NCBI GenBank assembly: GCA_902464495.1
Contig: CABQJK010000004.1
Location: 29,428 to 93,427, forward strand
DNA from: an uncultured Collinsella sp.
GTDB lineage: Bacteria; Actinomycetota; Coriobacteriia; Coriobacteriales; Coriobacteriaceae
DNA: 64,000 bases
Reading direction: 5' to 3'
Below, piece by piece: positions 1 to 9,032 of the stretch. The notes under the pieces were generated by a model. That model ran no database searches. It was not told the DNA's origin and worked only from the letters and a program-made list of their open reading frames with translations. Both the position numbers and the translations under genes were made by a program. The number at the start of each line of letters is the position of its first letter. Positions within the stretch are counted from its first letter, which is position 1.

Positions 1-1370
1 TGCTCCACGACGGCAGCGAGCGAACGGGACACGCCCACGCCGTAGCAACCCATGATAAGCGGCTTCTCCTTGCCGTCCTCGTCCATAAAGGTGGCACCCA
101 TGGCCTCGGAGTACTTGGTGCCCAGCTGGAAGACCTGGGAAACCTCGATGCCGCGAGCAGCAGAGAGCGGCTTGCCGCAGTGCGGGCAGGGATCGCCGGC
201 GACGACGGTGACCAGGTCGGCCCACTCGTCGACGGTAAAGTCGCGCTCGGGACAGGCACCGGTAAAGTGATAATCGACCTCGTTGGCACCGCAGGCCCAC
301 TGCTTGGACTCGCGCAGGCTCTCGTCGCACACCAGACGGATGCCCTCGGGCAGATTGACCGGTCCGATAAATCCCTTGTGCAGACCGTAGGTCTGGAGCT
401 CCTCGTCGGTCATCATACGATAGCCCTTGCCAAAGACGTGCTCGGCCTTGCAGTCGTTGAGCTCGTGGTCGCCCGGGACAATGGCCACGACCGGCTTGCC
501 CTCGGAGTCGATCAACGCCAGCGACTTGCGCGTACCGTTCTCGGGGAAGCCGAAGAACTTGGCGACGGCCTCAATGGTGCCCATGCCCGGAGTCTCGACC
601 TTGGTGAGCGTGCCGTCGCCGGGGCCCTCGGTCACAACGACCTTGGTGCTTGCGGCCTCGTCATCGGCAGCAAAGCCGCAATCGTCGCAGTAGACGAGCG
701 AAGCCTCGCCGGCGTCGGCAAGAGCCATGTACTCGACGGAGGTGTCGCCGCCGATCTCGCCGGAGTCGGCGACAACGGGCAGAGCCTTGATGTAGCAGCG
801 CTCACAGATGTTGGCGTAGGCCTGCTTCATCTTGTCGTACTCCTCCTGCAGACTCTCCTGCGTGGCAGAAAAGCTGTAGGCGTCCTTCATGATGAACTCA
901 CGGCCGCGCATCAGGCCAAAGCGGGGACGGAACTCATCGCGGAACTTGTCCTGAATGTGGTACAGGTTGACGGGCAGCTGCTTATAGGAGCGCAGCTCAT
1001 TGCGCACCAGGGCGGTGACAGTCTCCTCGTGGGTGGGGCCCAGCACGAACTCGCGACCATGACGGTCGTCAAAGCGCACAAGCTCCTTGCCATAGGCGTC
1101 GATACGGCCGGACTCACGCCACAGCTCGGCATCGACCATGATGGGCATCATAAGCTCCTGGGCGCCGGCAGCGTCCATCTCGTCGCGCACGATGTTCTCA
1201 ATCTTGCGGATCGAGCGCCAAGCAAGCGGCAGATAGGAATACAGGCCGGCGGCCTCCTTGCGGATCATGCCGGCACGGAGCAACAGGCGGTGGCTGGCGA
1301 GCTCAGCGTCCGCCGGATCCTCTTTAAGCGTCGGAGCATAGAGCTTAGACATATACATTGCTCGAGTCAT
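1..1370 (-). CDS. proS: prolyl-tRNA synthetase (C-terminus outside the window)
   Basis: Charges tRNA-Pro with proline in the cytoplasm. About 456 codons are visible. They show the class II synthetase core with a GPTHEE motif near residue 110, motif 2 with FRDEFRPRFGLMRGREF around 140-155, then a long insertion of the bacterial YbaK-like editing type that contains a YCDDC cysteine pair. The beginning of motif 3 (GCYGVGVSR) lies at the left edge, so roughly 110-120 residues are missing. The ATG directly abuts the ispG stop (TAAATG) and has a GGAG site in the end of ispG, so it is the last visible gene of the pyrH-ispG transcription unit. Family assignment is secure. Confidence 0.96.
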   Translation of the reverse strand, partial: MTRAMYMSKLYAPTLKEDPADAELASHRLLLRAGMIRKEAAGLYSYLPLAWRSIRKIENIVRDEMDAAGAQELMMPIMVDAELWRESGRIDAYGKELVRFDDRHGREFVLGPTHEETVTALVRNELRSYKQLPVNLYHIQDKFRDEFRPRFGLMRGREFIMKDAYSFSATQESLQEEYDKMKQAYANICERCYIKALPVVADSGEIGGDTSVEYMALADAGEASLVYCDDCGFAADDEAASTKVVVTEGPGDGTLTKVETPGMGTIEAVAKFFGFPENGTRKSLALIDSEGKPVVAIVPGDHELNDCKAEHVFGKGYRMMTDEELQTYGLHKGFIGPVNLPEGIRLVCDESLRESKQWACGANEVDYHFTGACPERDFTVDEWADLVTVVAGDPCPHCGKPLSAARGIEVSQVFQLGTKYSEAMGATFMDEDGKEKPLIMGCYGVGVSRSLAAVVE

Positions 1371-2453
1371 TTACTTCTCCTCAATAAGCTTGTCGACCTC
1401 GGCCATAAGCGCGTCGACAATTTGGTCCTCAGCTACTTTACCAATGATCTGGCCATGCGAAAAGAGCAAGGCCTGACCACGTCCGCAAGCAACGCCCAGG
1501 TCGGCATCAGAAGCCTCACCGGGGCCATTAACGGCACATCCCATGACGGCAATCGAAAGCGGCGCGGCATAGTTCTTAAGCCGCTCGGTTACTTCCTCGG
1601 CGATGGGAATCAGGTTAACCTGGCAGCGGGCGCACGTGGGGCAAGAGACAATCTCGGGACCACGGCGACGCAGGCCCAGTGACTGCAAAATTCCCCAGGC
1701 GACCGGCGGCTCCTCAACCGGATCGGCCGTGAGCGACACACGCATGGTGTCGCCGATGCCTTCGGAAAGCAAGATACCCAAGCCTACAGAGCTCTTGATG
1801 GTGCCCTGAAGCTTGGTCCCCGCCTCCGTCACGCCCAGGTGGAGCGGAACATGCGGTATCTCGCGCGACAGGGCGCGATAGGTATCAAGCGTCGTCTGTA
1901 CGCTATGGGCCTTGGCGGATAGCACGATGTTGGTAAACCCACGGTCCTCAAAGTGCCGCACAAAGCGCTCGCTCGACATCACGAGCTTTTCGGGCTGCGT
2001 GAGGTCGTCGCGCTCGGCAATATCTTGCTCAAGCGAGCCCGCGTTCACGCCAATGCGAATCGCGCAGCCCGCGGCACCCGCGGCATCGATGACAGCGTCA
2101 ACCTTGGCCCAATCGCCGATATTGCCGGGGTTGATGCGCAGCTTGGAGGCACCAGCCTCGACAGCGCCAATGGCGAGCTTATGGTTAAAGTGGATATCGG
2201 CGACAATCGGCACCGGAGACTCGGAACAAATCGTGCGAAAGCCCTCGAGCGCAGCCTCGGTAGGCACGCTCACGCGCACGATATCGCAGCCAGCCTGCGC
2301 CAACGCGCACACTTGCGCAAGCGTTGCCTGGGCATCAGCGGTATCGGTGCAGGTCATAGACTGAACCACGACCGGAGCGCCACCACCGATCTGCACGCCG
2401 CCCACATGCACGGGGCGCGTCAACTCGCGAGGCAAAGGATGGGATAAAGACAA
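1371..2453 (-). CDS. ispG: 4-hydroxy-3-methylbut-2-en-1-yl diphosphate synthase (flavodoxin)
   Basis: Iron-sulfur enzyme of the MEP pathway that reductively converts MEcPP to HMBPP. The 360-residue protein has the TIM-barrel N-terminus (GGGAPVVVQSMT) and the C-terminal [4Fe-4S] ligands: C271 and C274 in CPTC, C306 in GCAVNGPGE, and E313. These match the known ligand set. The start chosen is TTG at 2453, because an AGGGGAG site sits 7 nt upstream. A GTG at 2462 would overlap that site, and the longer open frame runs into rseP. It lies between rseP and proS, and with dxr and uppS in the same unit it supplies isoprenoid precursors for the lipid carrier. Confidence 0.95.
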   Translation of the reverse strand: MSLSHPLPRELTRPVHVGGVQIGGGAPVVVQSMTCTDTADAQATLAQVCALAQAGCDIVRVSVPTEAALEGFRTICSESPVPIVADIHFNHKLAIGAVEAGASKLRINPGNIGDWAKVDAVIDAAGAAGCAIRIGVNAGSLEQDIAERDDLTQPEKLVMSSERFVRHFEDRGFTNIVLSAKAHSVQTTLDTYRALSREIPHVPLHLGVTEAGTKLQGTIKSSVGLGILLSEGIGDTMRVSLTADPVEEPPVAWGILQSLGLRRRGPEIVSCPTCARCQVNLIPIAEEVTERLKNYAAPLSIAVMGCAVNGPGEASDADLGVACGRGQALLFSHGQIIGKVAEDQIVDALMAEVDKLIEEK

Positions 2454-2466
2454 TCCAAACACTCCC

Positions 2467-3828
2467 CTACAGAATAAATCGAAGGATGTCGGAACGAAGC
2501 ATATAGACAAACAGCAGCGCAAAGAGCGCGATGCCGACATAGCTGACGATTGTCTGCACTTTGAGCGGCAGCTCGCGGCCCGCAATCTTTTGAATGATCT
2601 CGATGACCAGCTTGCCGCCATCGAGTGGTGGGATGGGCAGCAGGTTCATAAAGCCAAGCGAGAACGAAATGAGGGCGGCAAACGAAAGGAACGTGGCAGG
2701 GCCGGCAGCAGCGGCCTGTGAGGACATAACGCTAATACCCACGATCGAAGAAGACTGATCGAGAATCTCCATCGTATGCTGCGGCTGGAGCAGGCGCATC
2801 ACGCCATCCGCTGTCTGCACGACATAGGAGAACGACAGGCGAGTCGACGTGATGGGGTCTAAACGGACCACCTGCGTAGAGGCATACACACCTAGGCGCT
2901 CGTCCTCTTTGAGCGCAACCGTGGTCGAATGCTGCTTGCCGTCACGCTCGTACTCGATGGCGATATCGTCCTTACCGGCGGCCTTGCCGATGGCATCGTA
3001 GACATCCATCCAAGTGGAACATGAGACACCGTCAACCGAAAGGATTGCATCACCGGCCTCGATACCCGCCTTGGCGGCAATAGACCCCTCGTCAACCTGA
3101 CCGATCACGTTGGTATCCATCGGCACGGTGACACCTGCGATGGAATAGATGCTCATAAGGAGCAAAAAACCCGTCAGGATATTGACGATAATGCCCGCAA
3201 GCAGCATAAAGGCACGCTTGACAAAGCCCTGGCCCAAATAGGTGTGCGAGCGCTCGCGCGCAAGGAATTCGGCCTCGTCGCACGGCAGTTCCCATACATC
3301 GCCCTCGGCAGTCGCATGCCCGCGATCGAACCGACGGCCGTCAAAGGTGGTATAACCCGCCGCGTCACGCGGCAGAGTCTGGTACTTGGTGGGATAGTAG
3401 CTCGGCGAGGGCTTCTCCCCTTCCTCATACCAGGGCGCGATGGAGCCCCAGCCCAGCAAAAGGGCGCATGCCTCGAGCACAACCTCCTCGGAAAGCTCGA
3501 GCTCGACAGCAAGGTCGGCCACGGTCACGCGACCATGACGATAGATAGCCGCGAGCACGCGATCGGCGCACGAAACATCGGTCGGATCCATACCGCAGAT
3601 GGCAGCGTAGCCACCCAGCAGCAGCGGGGTCACGCCAAACTTGGTTCCAATGCGACGCGACGTGTAATGGATGTCAAAGCGGCACGGCAGACCCAAAAAG
3701 AACTCGGTCACACGGACGCCGCAGGCACGCGCCGCCAAAAAGTGGCCGCCCTCGTGCAAAAACACGAGGACGGAAAGCATCAGCAGGCCCCAAAAGACCG
3801 ATGAGAGAACGCTCAGAACAGTATCCAT
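2467..3828 (-). CDS. rseP: RIP metalloprotease RseP/RasP family, with an inserted domain
   Basis: Site-2-type intramembrane zinc protease that cleaves membrane substrates such as anti-sigma factors or signal-peptide remnants. The zinc motif HEGGH lies in the first membrane segment (H25, E26, H29), a PDZ domain follows at about 225-310, and the second half of the active site is the PIPPLDGGK segment near the C-terminus. Between the GGYAAICG loop and the next membrane segment, residues about 81-190 are extra relative to ordinary family members. The first half of that insert reads like a small winged-helix fold. The start is ATG at 3828; a TTG at 3843 is possible but touches its own AAGGA site. 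Flanked by dxr and ispG. Confidence 0.93.
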   Translation of the reverse strand: MDTVLSVLSSVFWGLLMLSVLVFLHEGGHFLAARACGVRVTEFFLGLPCRFDIHYTSRRIGTKFGVTPLLLGGYAAICGMDPTDVSCADRVLAAIYRHGRVTVADLAVELELSEEVVLEACALLLGWGSIAPWYEEGEKPSPSYYPTKYQTLPRDAAGYTTFDGRRFDRGHATAEGDVWELPCDEAEFLARERSHTYLGQGFVKRAFMLLAGIIVNILTGFLLLMSIYSIAGVTVPMDTNVIGQVDEGSIAAKAGIEAGDAILSVDGVSCSTWMDVYDAIGKAAGKDDIAIEYERDGKQHSTTVALKEDERLGVYASTQVVRLDPITSTRLSFSYVVQTADGVMRLLQPQHTMEILDQSSSIVGISVMSSQAAAAGPATFLSFAALISFSLGFMNLLPIPPLDGGKLVIEIIQKIAGRELPLKVQTIVSYVGIALFALLFVYMLRSDILRFIL

Positions 3829-3853
3829 AAAACGAAAAAGCAATCCTTATGGG

Positions 3854-5041
3854 TTAGGAACGGGTTGCGGCGAGCACCTGCGCAGCCTTTTCACGCGCCC
3901 ACGCATCGATGTCGCGAAGCTGCTCAAACGAATCGACCGCCTGCATATCGTGGGCGTCCATGCAGGATTCCACAATGCGATCGATATCGGTAAAGCTGCA
4001 GCCATCGTGCAGGAAGGCATCGACGGCGACCTCGTTGGCGGCATTGAGCACGCACGGCATGGTGCCACCCGTCTTGCCGGCGCGTTCGGCCAGTGCCAGA
4101 CAGCGGAAGGTATCCATGTCGGCAGCATCAAACGTGAGCTGCCCCAGCTCGCGGAAATCGATACGAGGCGCCGGGGTATCCCAACGCTCGGGATACGAGA
4201 ACGCGAACTGGATGGGAATACGCATGTCGGATGCACCGAGATGCGCCATCACGGAGCCGTCGGCGAACTCGACCATAGAGTGAATCTTGGACTGACGCTG
4301 CACGACCACGTTAATGAAATCGAGGTCGCAGTTAAACAGATGCATGGCCTCAATGCGCTCCAGGCCCTTGTTCATGAGGGTGGCGGAGTCAATGGTGATC
4401 TTGGCACCCATGGCCCACGTGGGATGCGCGAGGGCATCGGCACGCGTCACGCGATCGAGCTCGTCGCGCGTGCAGCCAAAGAACGGACCGCCCGAGCAGG
4501 TGAGCCAAATACAATGAGCCTCGCGCGGGTTCTCCCCCAGATAGCACTGGTAAATGGCGGAGTGCTCAGAGTCGACTGGAATAAGCTGGCCCGGTTGCGC
4601 CAACGGCATAAGCAAGTCGCCACCGACGACGAGGGACTCCTTGTTGGCAAGGGCAAGGCGCTTATTCGAGGTCAAGGCCGCATGGCTCGCCTCGAGACCG
4701 GCGGCGCCCACAATAGCGACAAGCACGCAGTCGACATCGTCGCGACGCGCGAGCTCGCAAACCGCCTGCGCGCCAACGCCGAGCTTCGTTCCCTCGGGCA
4801 ACTCCTGCAGCACGGCGTCATCGCCATGAGCGGCATCGGCCACGGCAACCGCCGGAACCGAGAACTCGCGGGCAGCGGCAACGAGCTCGGAGGTACTGGA
4901 GTTAACGGACAGCGCCGTCACCTGCAGGCGATCGGCATGCTGGCGGCACACATCGAGCGCCTGGGTGCCGATAGAGCCCGTACAACCCAGGATGGCAACG
5001 CGAAGGCGTCCATCAGGGCCATACGTCGTCTGGAAGGACAT
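3854..5041 (-). CDS. dxr: 1-deoxy-D-xylulose-5-phosphate reductoisomerase
   Basis: Second enzyme of the MEP pathway. It converts DXP to 2-C-methyl-D-erythritol 4-phosphate using NADPH and a divalent metal. The 395-residue protein begins with the NADPH-binding GCTGSIG (residues 19-25) and contains the conserved NKESLVVGG and VDSEHSAIYQ segments that hold metal and substrate ligands. The ATG overlaps the stop of cdsA (TAATG), indicating translational coupling. A longer frame upstream would lie inside cdsA and is not used. Same transcription unit as uppS, cdsA, rseP and ispG. Confidence 0.96.
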   Translation of the reverse strand: MSFQTTYGPDGRLRVAILGCTGSIGTQALDVCRQHADRLQVTALSVNSSTSELVAAAREFSVPAVAVADAAHGDDAVLQELPEGTKLGVGAQAVCELARRDDVDCVLVAIVGAAGLEASHAALTSNKRLALANKESLVVGGDLLMPLAQPGQLIPVDSEHSAIYQCYLGENPREAHCIWLTCSGGPFFGCTRDELDRVTRADALAHPTWAMGAKITIDSATLMNKGLERIEAMHLFNCDLDFINVVVQRQSKIHSMVEFADGSVMAHLGASDMRIPIQFAFSYPERWDTPAPRIDFRELGQLTFDAADMDTFRCLALAERAGKTGGTMPCVLNAANEVAVDAFLHDGCSFTDIDRIVESCMDAHDMQAVDSFEQLRDIDAWAREKAAQVLAATRS

Positions 5042-5940
5042 TACAGCACGCCTCCGATCATCAGCAACAGCTGCGCGGTGATGCAACCGAAGATAAGCGA
5101 ATCGCTACGATCGAGCATGCCGCCGTGGCCCGGGATAAGGTTGCCGGAATCCTTGACGCCCACACCGCGCTTGATGCGCGACTCGATAAGGTCGCCGATA
5201 ACGCCCAGAATGGACACGACCACGCCGCACAGCAGCGCATAGGGCAGGCTGAGCTTGTAGAAGTGCGTCGCCCACAGGATGAGCCAAATCAAAACCGAGC
5301 CCAGGATGCCGCCGACAAACCCCTCCCAGCTCTTTTTGGGAGAAATCTTGGGAACCATCTTGTGCTTGCCGATACGGCTGCCCACGATGTAGGCAAACGA
5401 ATCGGAGACCCAAAGGGACGCGCAAACGCCCACTGAAAGCAGGGCGCCGGCAAAACCGGGCACGGCATCGCGCAGCAGCACGATAGCCGACAGCATAAAG
5501 CCAGTGTAGATGGGACCCATGAGCGTCACGGCCACATCAGAGATGCGGGTACGCGGCGACCAGACATACCAAATGCCCACAGCGAGCATCAAGGCAAAAA
5601 GCAGGGCATTCAGCAACATCGAATCGCCCAACGCTGACAGCGGAAAGAGTACGGCGGCAGCGATACCCATGCGCTCGTTAGCCATCTTGCCATCGAGCCT
5701 TGTCATACGGAAAAACTCATAGCAGCACAGACCGCTCATGACGGAAACAAAGATGGCCGTGGGCACGATACCCAAAACCAGGCACAGGATAAAGACAACA
5801 GCGTAGACGATACCGGCGGCGGCACGGGTAATAAAGCCCGCCAGCCACGAACCGGTGCCGCTCTTCGCTGCAGACGCTCCCGCAGTGGCAGCCTTACGCT
5901 CAGGCGTCTTGGGAGCAGTTGCCTTGGGACGATCGGACAC
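5041..5940 (-). CDS. cdsA: phosphatidate cytidylyltransferase (CDP-diglyceride synthase)
   Basis: Integral membrane enzyme that makes CDP-diacylglycerol from phosphatidate and CTP for phospholipid synthesis. The 299-residue protein has a hydrophilic N-terminal tail of about 30 residues rich in Ala, Lys and Pro, then multiple membrane segments. The family signature near the C-terminus is a conserved SRIKRGVGVKDSG segment followed by PGHGGMLDRSD. It starts with GTG two bases after the uppS stop and overlaps dxr by one base. Gene order uppS-cdsA-dxr-rseP-ispG is a classic bacterial arrangement. Confidence 0.95.
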   Translation of the reverse strand: MSDRPKATAPKTPERKAATAGASAAKSGTGSWLAGFITRAAAGIVYAVVFILCLVLGIVPTAIFVSVMSGLCCYEFFRMTRLDGKMANERMGIAAAVLFPLSALGDSMLLNALLFALMLAVGIWYVWSPRTRISDVAVTLMGPIYTGFMLSAIVLLRDAVPGFAGALLSVGVCASLWVSDSFAYIVGSRIGKHKMVPKISPKKSWEGFVGGILGSVLIWLILWATHFYKLSLPYALLCGVVVSILGVIGDLIESRIKRGVGVKDSGNLIPGHGGMLDRSDSLIFGCITAQLLLMIGGVL

Positions 5941-5942
5941 GA

Positions 5943-6737
5943 TTAAGCCTCCTCGGACTTGCTCAGTCCACCAAACCTACGGTCACGGCCCTGATAGGCC
6001 AAAATGGCGTCGACAAGGCCCCAACGATCAAAGTCGGGCCAATAGGTATCGGTGACATAGAACTCGGAATAAGCCACCTGCCACAGCAGATAGTTCGAAA
6101 GGCGCAGCTCACCAGAGGTGCGAATCACAAGCTCAGGATCGGGAAGACCGGCGGTATAGAGGTGGGAAGCCACCATATCGTCATCAATTGCAGCGGGATC
6201 GATCTTACCGGTGGCAGCGTCGAGTGCGATCTGACGGACAGCGCGGGTAATCTCGGCACGCGCGCCGTAGTTGACGGCAAGCGCCAGCGTCATACCGGTG
6301 TGATCGGCGCACTCGGCTAGACCGCGTTCAAAAACGTCGCGAGTCTTCTTGGGCAGCGCTGAAATATCACCCAAAAAGACAACACGCACGTTTTCGCGCT
6401 TCAGAAGCGGCAGCTCGTCGATAAACGTCTTGGCAAACAGGTGCATCAAGACGTTGACCTCATGCTGCGGGCGGTTCCAGTTTTCGGTAGAAAACGCATA
6501 GGCCGAAAGCACGTCGACGCCCAGACGCACGCAGGCGGTAATAATCTCGCGAAGGGAGACGATACCCGCCTTGTGGCCCTCGGTGCGTGCAAGACCACGC
6601 GACGTGGCCCAACGACCGTTGCCGTCCATGATGCACGAGATATGGTGCGGAATGTTATTGAGGTCAAGGTCGGAAAAACCGACGCCCGCAGGGGCGTCGG
6701 CAAAGTACTCGACCAGTTTATGCTCGTCGTATTGCAC
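5943..6737 (-). CDS. uppS: isoprenyl transferase (undecaprenyl diphosphate synthase family)
   Basis: Cis-prenyltransferase that condenses isopentenyl diphosphate onto farnesyl diphosphate to make the C55 carrier for peptidoglycan and surface polymers. The 264-residue protein has the MDGNGRW motif with catalytic Asp38, the AYAFSTENW segment, and the C-terminal RTSGELRLSNYLLWQ block that binds pyrophosphate. It starts with GTG one base after the frr stop, with a GGAG inside the end of frr as ribosome site. It is the natural partner of the glycan genes at the right end of the window. Confidence 0.96.
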   Translation of the reverse strand: MQYDEHKLVEYFADAPAGVGFSDLDLNNIPHHISCIMDGNGRWATSRGLARTEGHKAGIVSLREIITACVRLGVDVLSAYAFSTENWNRPQHEVNVLMHLFAKTFIDELPLLKRENVRVVFLGDISALPKKTRDVFERGLAECADHTGMTLALAVNYGARAEITRAVRQIALDAATGKIDPAAIDDDMVASHLYTAGLPDPELVIRTSGELRLSNYLLWQVAYSEFYVTDTYWPDFDRWGLVDAILAYQGRDRRFGGLSKSEEA

Positions 6738-6738
6738 C

Positions 6739-7275
6739 TTAGATCTCCATGACCTCGGCTTCTTTTTCCTTCAGAAGCTCCTCGACCTTGGCGACATACT
6801 CATCGGTGTGCTTCTGGACCTTGGCCTGCTCGCGACGGACATCGTCCTCGGTGAGCTCCTCATCGCGCTCGAGCTTATTGTTGAAGTCGCGACGGATGTT
6901 ACGGATAGACACCTTGGCCTGCTCGGCGTACTCGCGGCACTCCTTGACGAGCTCGCGACGGCGCTCCTCAGTGGGAGCCGGGAACGGAAGACGAACGACG
7001 GTGCCATCGGAGTTGGGGGTAATACCCAGATCGGAAGCGCCGATGGCCTTGACGATAGCATTGATGAGTGCCTTGTCCCACGGCTCGATGAGCAGCATGT
7101 GGGCCTCGGGGGTCTTGACGGCGGCAACCTGCGTGACCGGCGTGGGAACACCGTAATAATCGACGGTGATGTCGGACAGAATGTTGGCATTGGCGCGGCC
7201 GGTACGGACCTTGGAGAAGTTATGCTTGAGGGACTCGAGCGACTTGTCCATATGGGCGGTGATGTTCTCTGCCAT
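6739..7275 (-). CDS. frr: ribosome recycling factor
   Basis: Cytoplasmic factor that, with EF-G, splits post-termination ribosomes. At 178 residues it is slightly shorter than the usual 185. Diagnostic blocks are the KVRTGRANANILS segment near residue 22, YYGVPTPVTQVA, and the charged three-helix-bundle C-terminus. The ATG follows the pyrH stop by 2 nt, so pyrH and frr are surely co-transcribed. Fully ordinary housekeeping gene. Confidence 0.97.
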   Translation of the reverse strand: MAENITAHMDKSLESLKHNFSKVRTGRANANILSDITVDYYGVPTPVTQVAAVKTPEAHMLLIEPWDKALINAIVKAIGASDLGITPNSDGTVVRLPFPAPTEERRRELVKECREYAEQAKVSIRNIRRDFNNKLERDEELTEDDVRREQAKVQKHTDEYVAKVEELLKEKEAEVMEI

Positions 7276-7277
7276 GC

Positions 7278-8000
7278 TTAATCCTCCTGATAGACGAGCG
7301 TGCCGACGGGCTCACCCGCGAGCGCGCGCTTGACGGTGTCCTCGCCATCGATGTTGAGGACCAAAATCGGCATACGGTTGTCCTGGCACAGTGCCGTAGC
7401 CGTGGAATCCATAACCTGCAGACCGCGGACGAGAACCTCGTGATAGGTAATCTTGTCAAAACGGACGGCATCGGCGCACTTGACGGGATCCTTGTCGTAG
7501 ATGCCATCAACCTTGGTGGCTTTAATCAGAATCTCGGCGCCGATCTCGCACGCACGAAGAGCCGCTGCGGTGTCGGTCGTAAAGTACGGATTGCCCGAAC
7601 CGGCGGCAAAAATAACGACGTTGCCCTTGGAAAGGTGGTTGATGGCGCGACGGCGAATATAGGGCTCGCAGATCTCGTTCATCTGGATAGCGCTCATCAC
7701 GCGGCAGGGAACATCGTTATGCTCGAAGGCATCCTGCAGGGCGAGCGCGTTCATAACGGTTGCCAGCATGCCCATGTAGTCGGCCTGAGCACGCTCCATG
7801 CCACCGGCAGCGCCGGCCATGCCGCGAAAAATGTTGCCGCCGCCGACAACGACGCCGACCTCATGGCCAACGGCGAGCAGCTCCTTGACCTGCTTGGCAA
7901 GATGGTCGGTAACTTTGGGGTCGATGCCATATTGGCCGTCGCCCATCAGTGCTTCGCCGGAAAGCTTAAGAAGCACGCGTTTATATCGGATGTCGGACAA
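7278..8000 (-). CDS. pyrH: UMP kinase
   Basis: Phosphorylates UMP to UDP in pyrimidine nucleotide synthesis; bacterial hexameric amino-acid-kinase fold. The 240-residue protein has KLSGEAL at residues 12-18, GGGNIFRG at 53-60 and the VMDSTA segment. The start codon is TTG, placed 6 nt behind a perfect AGGAGG. The tsf terminator lies upstream at 8060-8094, so pyrH should be the first gene of the pyrH-frr-uppS-cdsA-dxr-rseP-ispG-proS unit. Its promoter must lie in 8001-8058, but no well-spaced consensus is visible there. Confidence 0.97.
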   Translation of the reverse strand: MSDIRYKRVLLKLSGEALMGDGQYGIDPKVTDHLAKQVKELLAVGHEVGVVVGGGNIFRGMAGAAGGMERAQADYMGMLATVMNALALQDAFEHNDVPCRVMSAIQMNEICEPYIRRRAINHLSKGNVVIFAAGSGNPYFTTDTAAALRACEIGAEILIKATKVDGIYDKDPVKCADAVRFDKITYHEVLVRGLQVMDSTATALCQDNRMPILVLNIDGEDTVKRALAGEPVGTLVYQED

Positions 8001-8059
8001 AGCGATCCTCCTTTAATTAGACTTTCAATATGATATCAAAGGCTCTGATAAGAGCCATG

Positions 8060-8094
8060 AAAAAGCAGGCTGTGAGTAAAACCCACAGCCTGCT
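8060..8094 (-). terminator. intrinsic terminator after tsf
   Basis: A perfect 11-bp inverted repeat (8064-8074 with 8084-8094) has a 9-nt loop and is followed on the minus strand by a run of five T. It ends the rpsB-tsf transcript and separates it from pyrH. Confidence 0.92.
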
Positions 8095-8117
8095 CATTAC
8101 CAGCTACAAGAGCTTAT

Positions 8118-8987
8118 TTACTCGCCACGGACCAGACGGTCAAAGGCAACGACGGTAATGGTGTCGCCGAGCTCCTTGGAGACCTGCTCAGCGTACTTCT
8201 TGATGGTGAGGGAGCTGTCCTTGATGAACTCCTGCTCGGTGAGCACGGACTGCTTGTAGAACTTCTCCAGACGGCCAACAGCCATCTTCTCCTGGATAGC
8301 CTCGGGCTTGCCGGACTCGGCAGCCTGGGCCATGTAGATCTGCTTCTCGTGCTCGACGGTCTCGGCCGGAACCTGATCGCGGGTAGCGCAGATCGGTGCG
8401 ACGGCGGCAACCTGAAGGGCAACGTCGTGAGCGAAGGTCTTGAAGGACTCAGCCTGAGCGGTCTCGACCTTCTCGAAGGCGAACTCGACGAGGACGCCGA
8501 TCTTACCACCCATGTGGATGTAAGAAGCGAGCGCGCCGTTCTCGGCCTTGCGGGCAGCGAAGCGGGAGATCTTCATGTTCTCGCCCATGATGTGAATCAT
8601 CTCGGTGAGCTCGGAGGAAACGGTCTCCTCGCCCATCGGCTTCTCGAGCAGAGCGTCGACGTCAGCAGGCTCGGTGGTAGCGACAACCTCAGCGACCTTA
8701 GAAGCAAAGCCGGTGAACTTGGCGTTGGAGCCAACGAAGTCTGTCTCGCAGGAGAGCTCGAGCAGAGCGCCGGTCTTGCCATCCTCGGAGACGAACGCGG
8801 CGACAGCGCCCTCGTTGGTCTCGCGGCCAGCCTTCTTGGCAGCCTTGGCGAGGCCGTTCTTACGCAGAACGTCGACAGCGGCGTCCATGTCGCCGTCAGC
8901 CTCGACGAGAGCCTTCTTGCACTCCATCATCGGGGAGTCGGTCATCTCGCGGAGCTGCTTGACCATAGCGGCGGTAATCTGGGCCAT
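8118..8987 (-). CDS. tsf: translation elongation factor Ts
   Basis: Nucleotide exchange factor for EF-Tu. The 289-residue protein has an N-terminal UBA-like domain (first about 55 residues), the TDFV motif at residues 82-85 that contacts EF-Tu, and two core subdomains. ATG at 8987 is preceded by GAAAGGAACC; an upstream in-frame codon at 9002 is less well placed. It is 45 nt downstream of rpsB and ends at a strong terminator, so rpsB-tsf form a two-gene operon. Confidence 0.97.
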   Translation of the reverse strand: MAQITAAMVKQLREMTDSPMMECKKALVEADGDMDAAVDVLRKNGLAKAAKKAGRETNEGAVAAFVSEDGKTGALLELSCETDFVGSNAKFTGFASKVAEVVATTEPADVDALLEKPMGEETVSSELTEMIHIMGENMKISRFAARKAENGALASYIHMGGKIGVLVEFAFEKVETAQAESFKTFAHDVALQVAAVAPICATRDQVPAETVEHEKQIYMAQAAESGKPEAIQEKMAVGRLEKFYKQSVLTEQEFIKDSSLTIKKYAEQVSKELGDTITVVAFDRLVRGE

Positions 8988-9032
8988 TGTGGTTCCTTTC
9001 AAAGAGATGAAAAAGAATTAACTAAGACTGAT

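Noticed and set aside
180..1682. A 500-codon plus-strand frame opposite proS and ispG
   Set aside because: proS and ispG on the other strand explain the region; the frame shows no family features.
8001..8058. A promoter for pyrH
   Set aside because: TTGATA and TAATTA are present but only 14 bp apart, and a GGCTCT/AGAGCC hairpin overlaps. No arrangement with 16-18 bp spacing was found, so none is listed.
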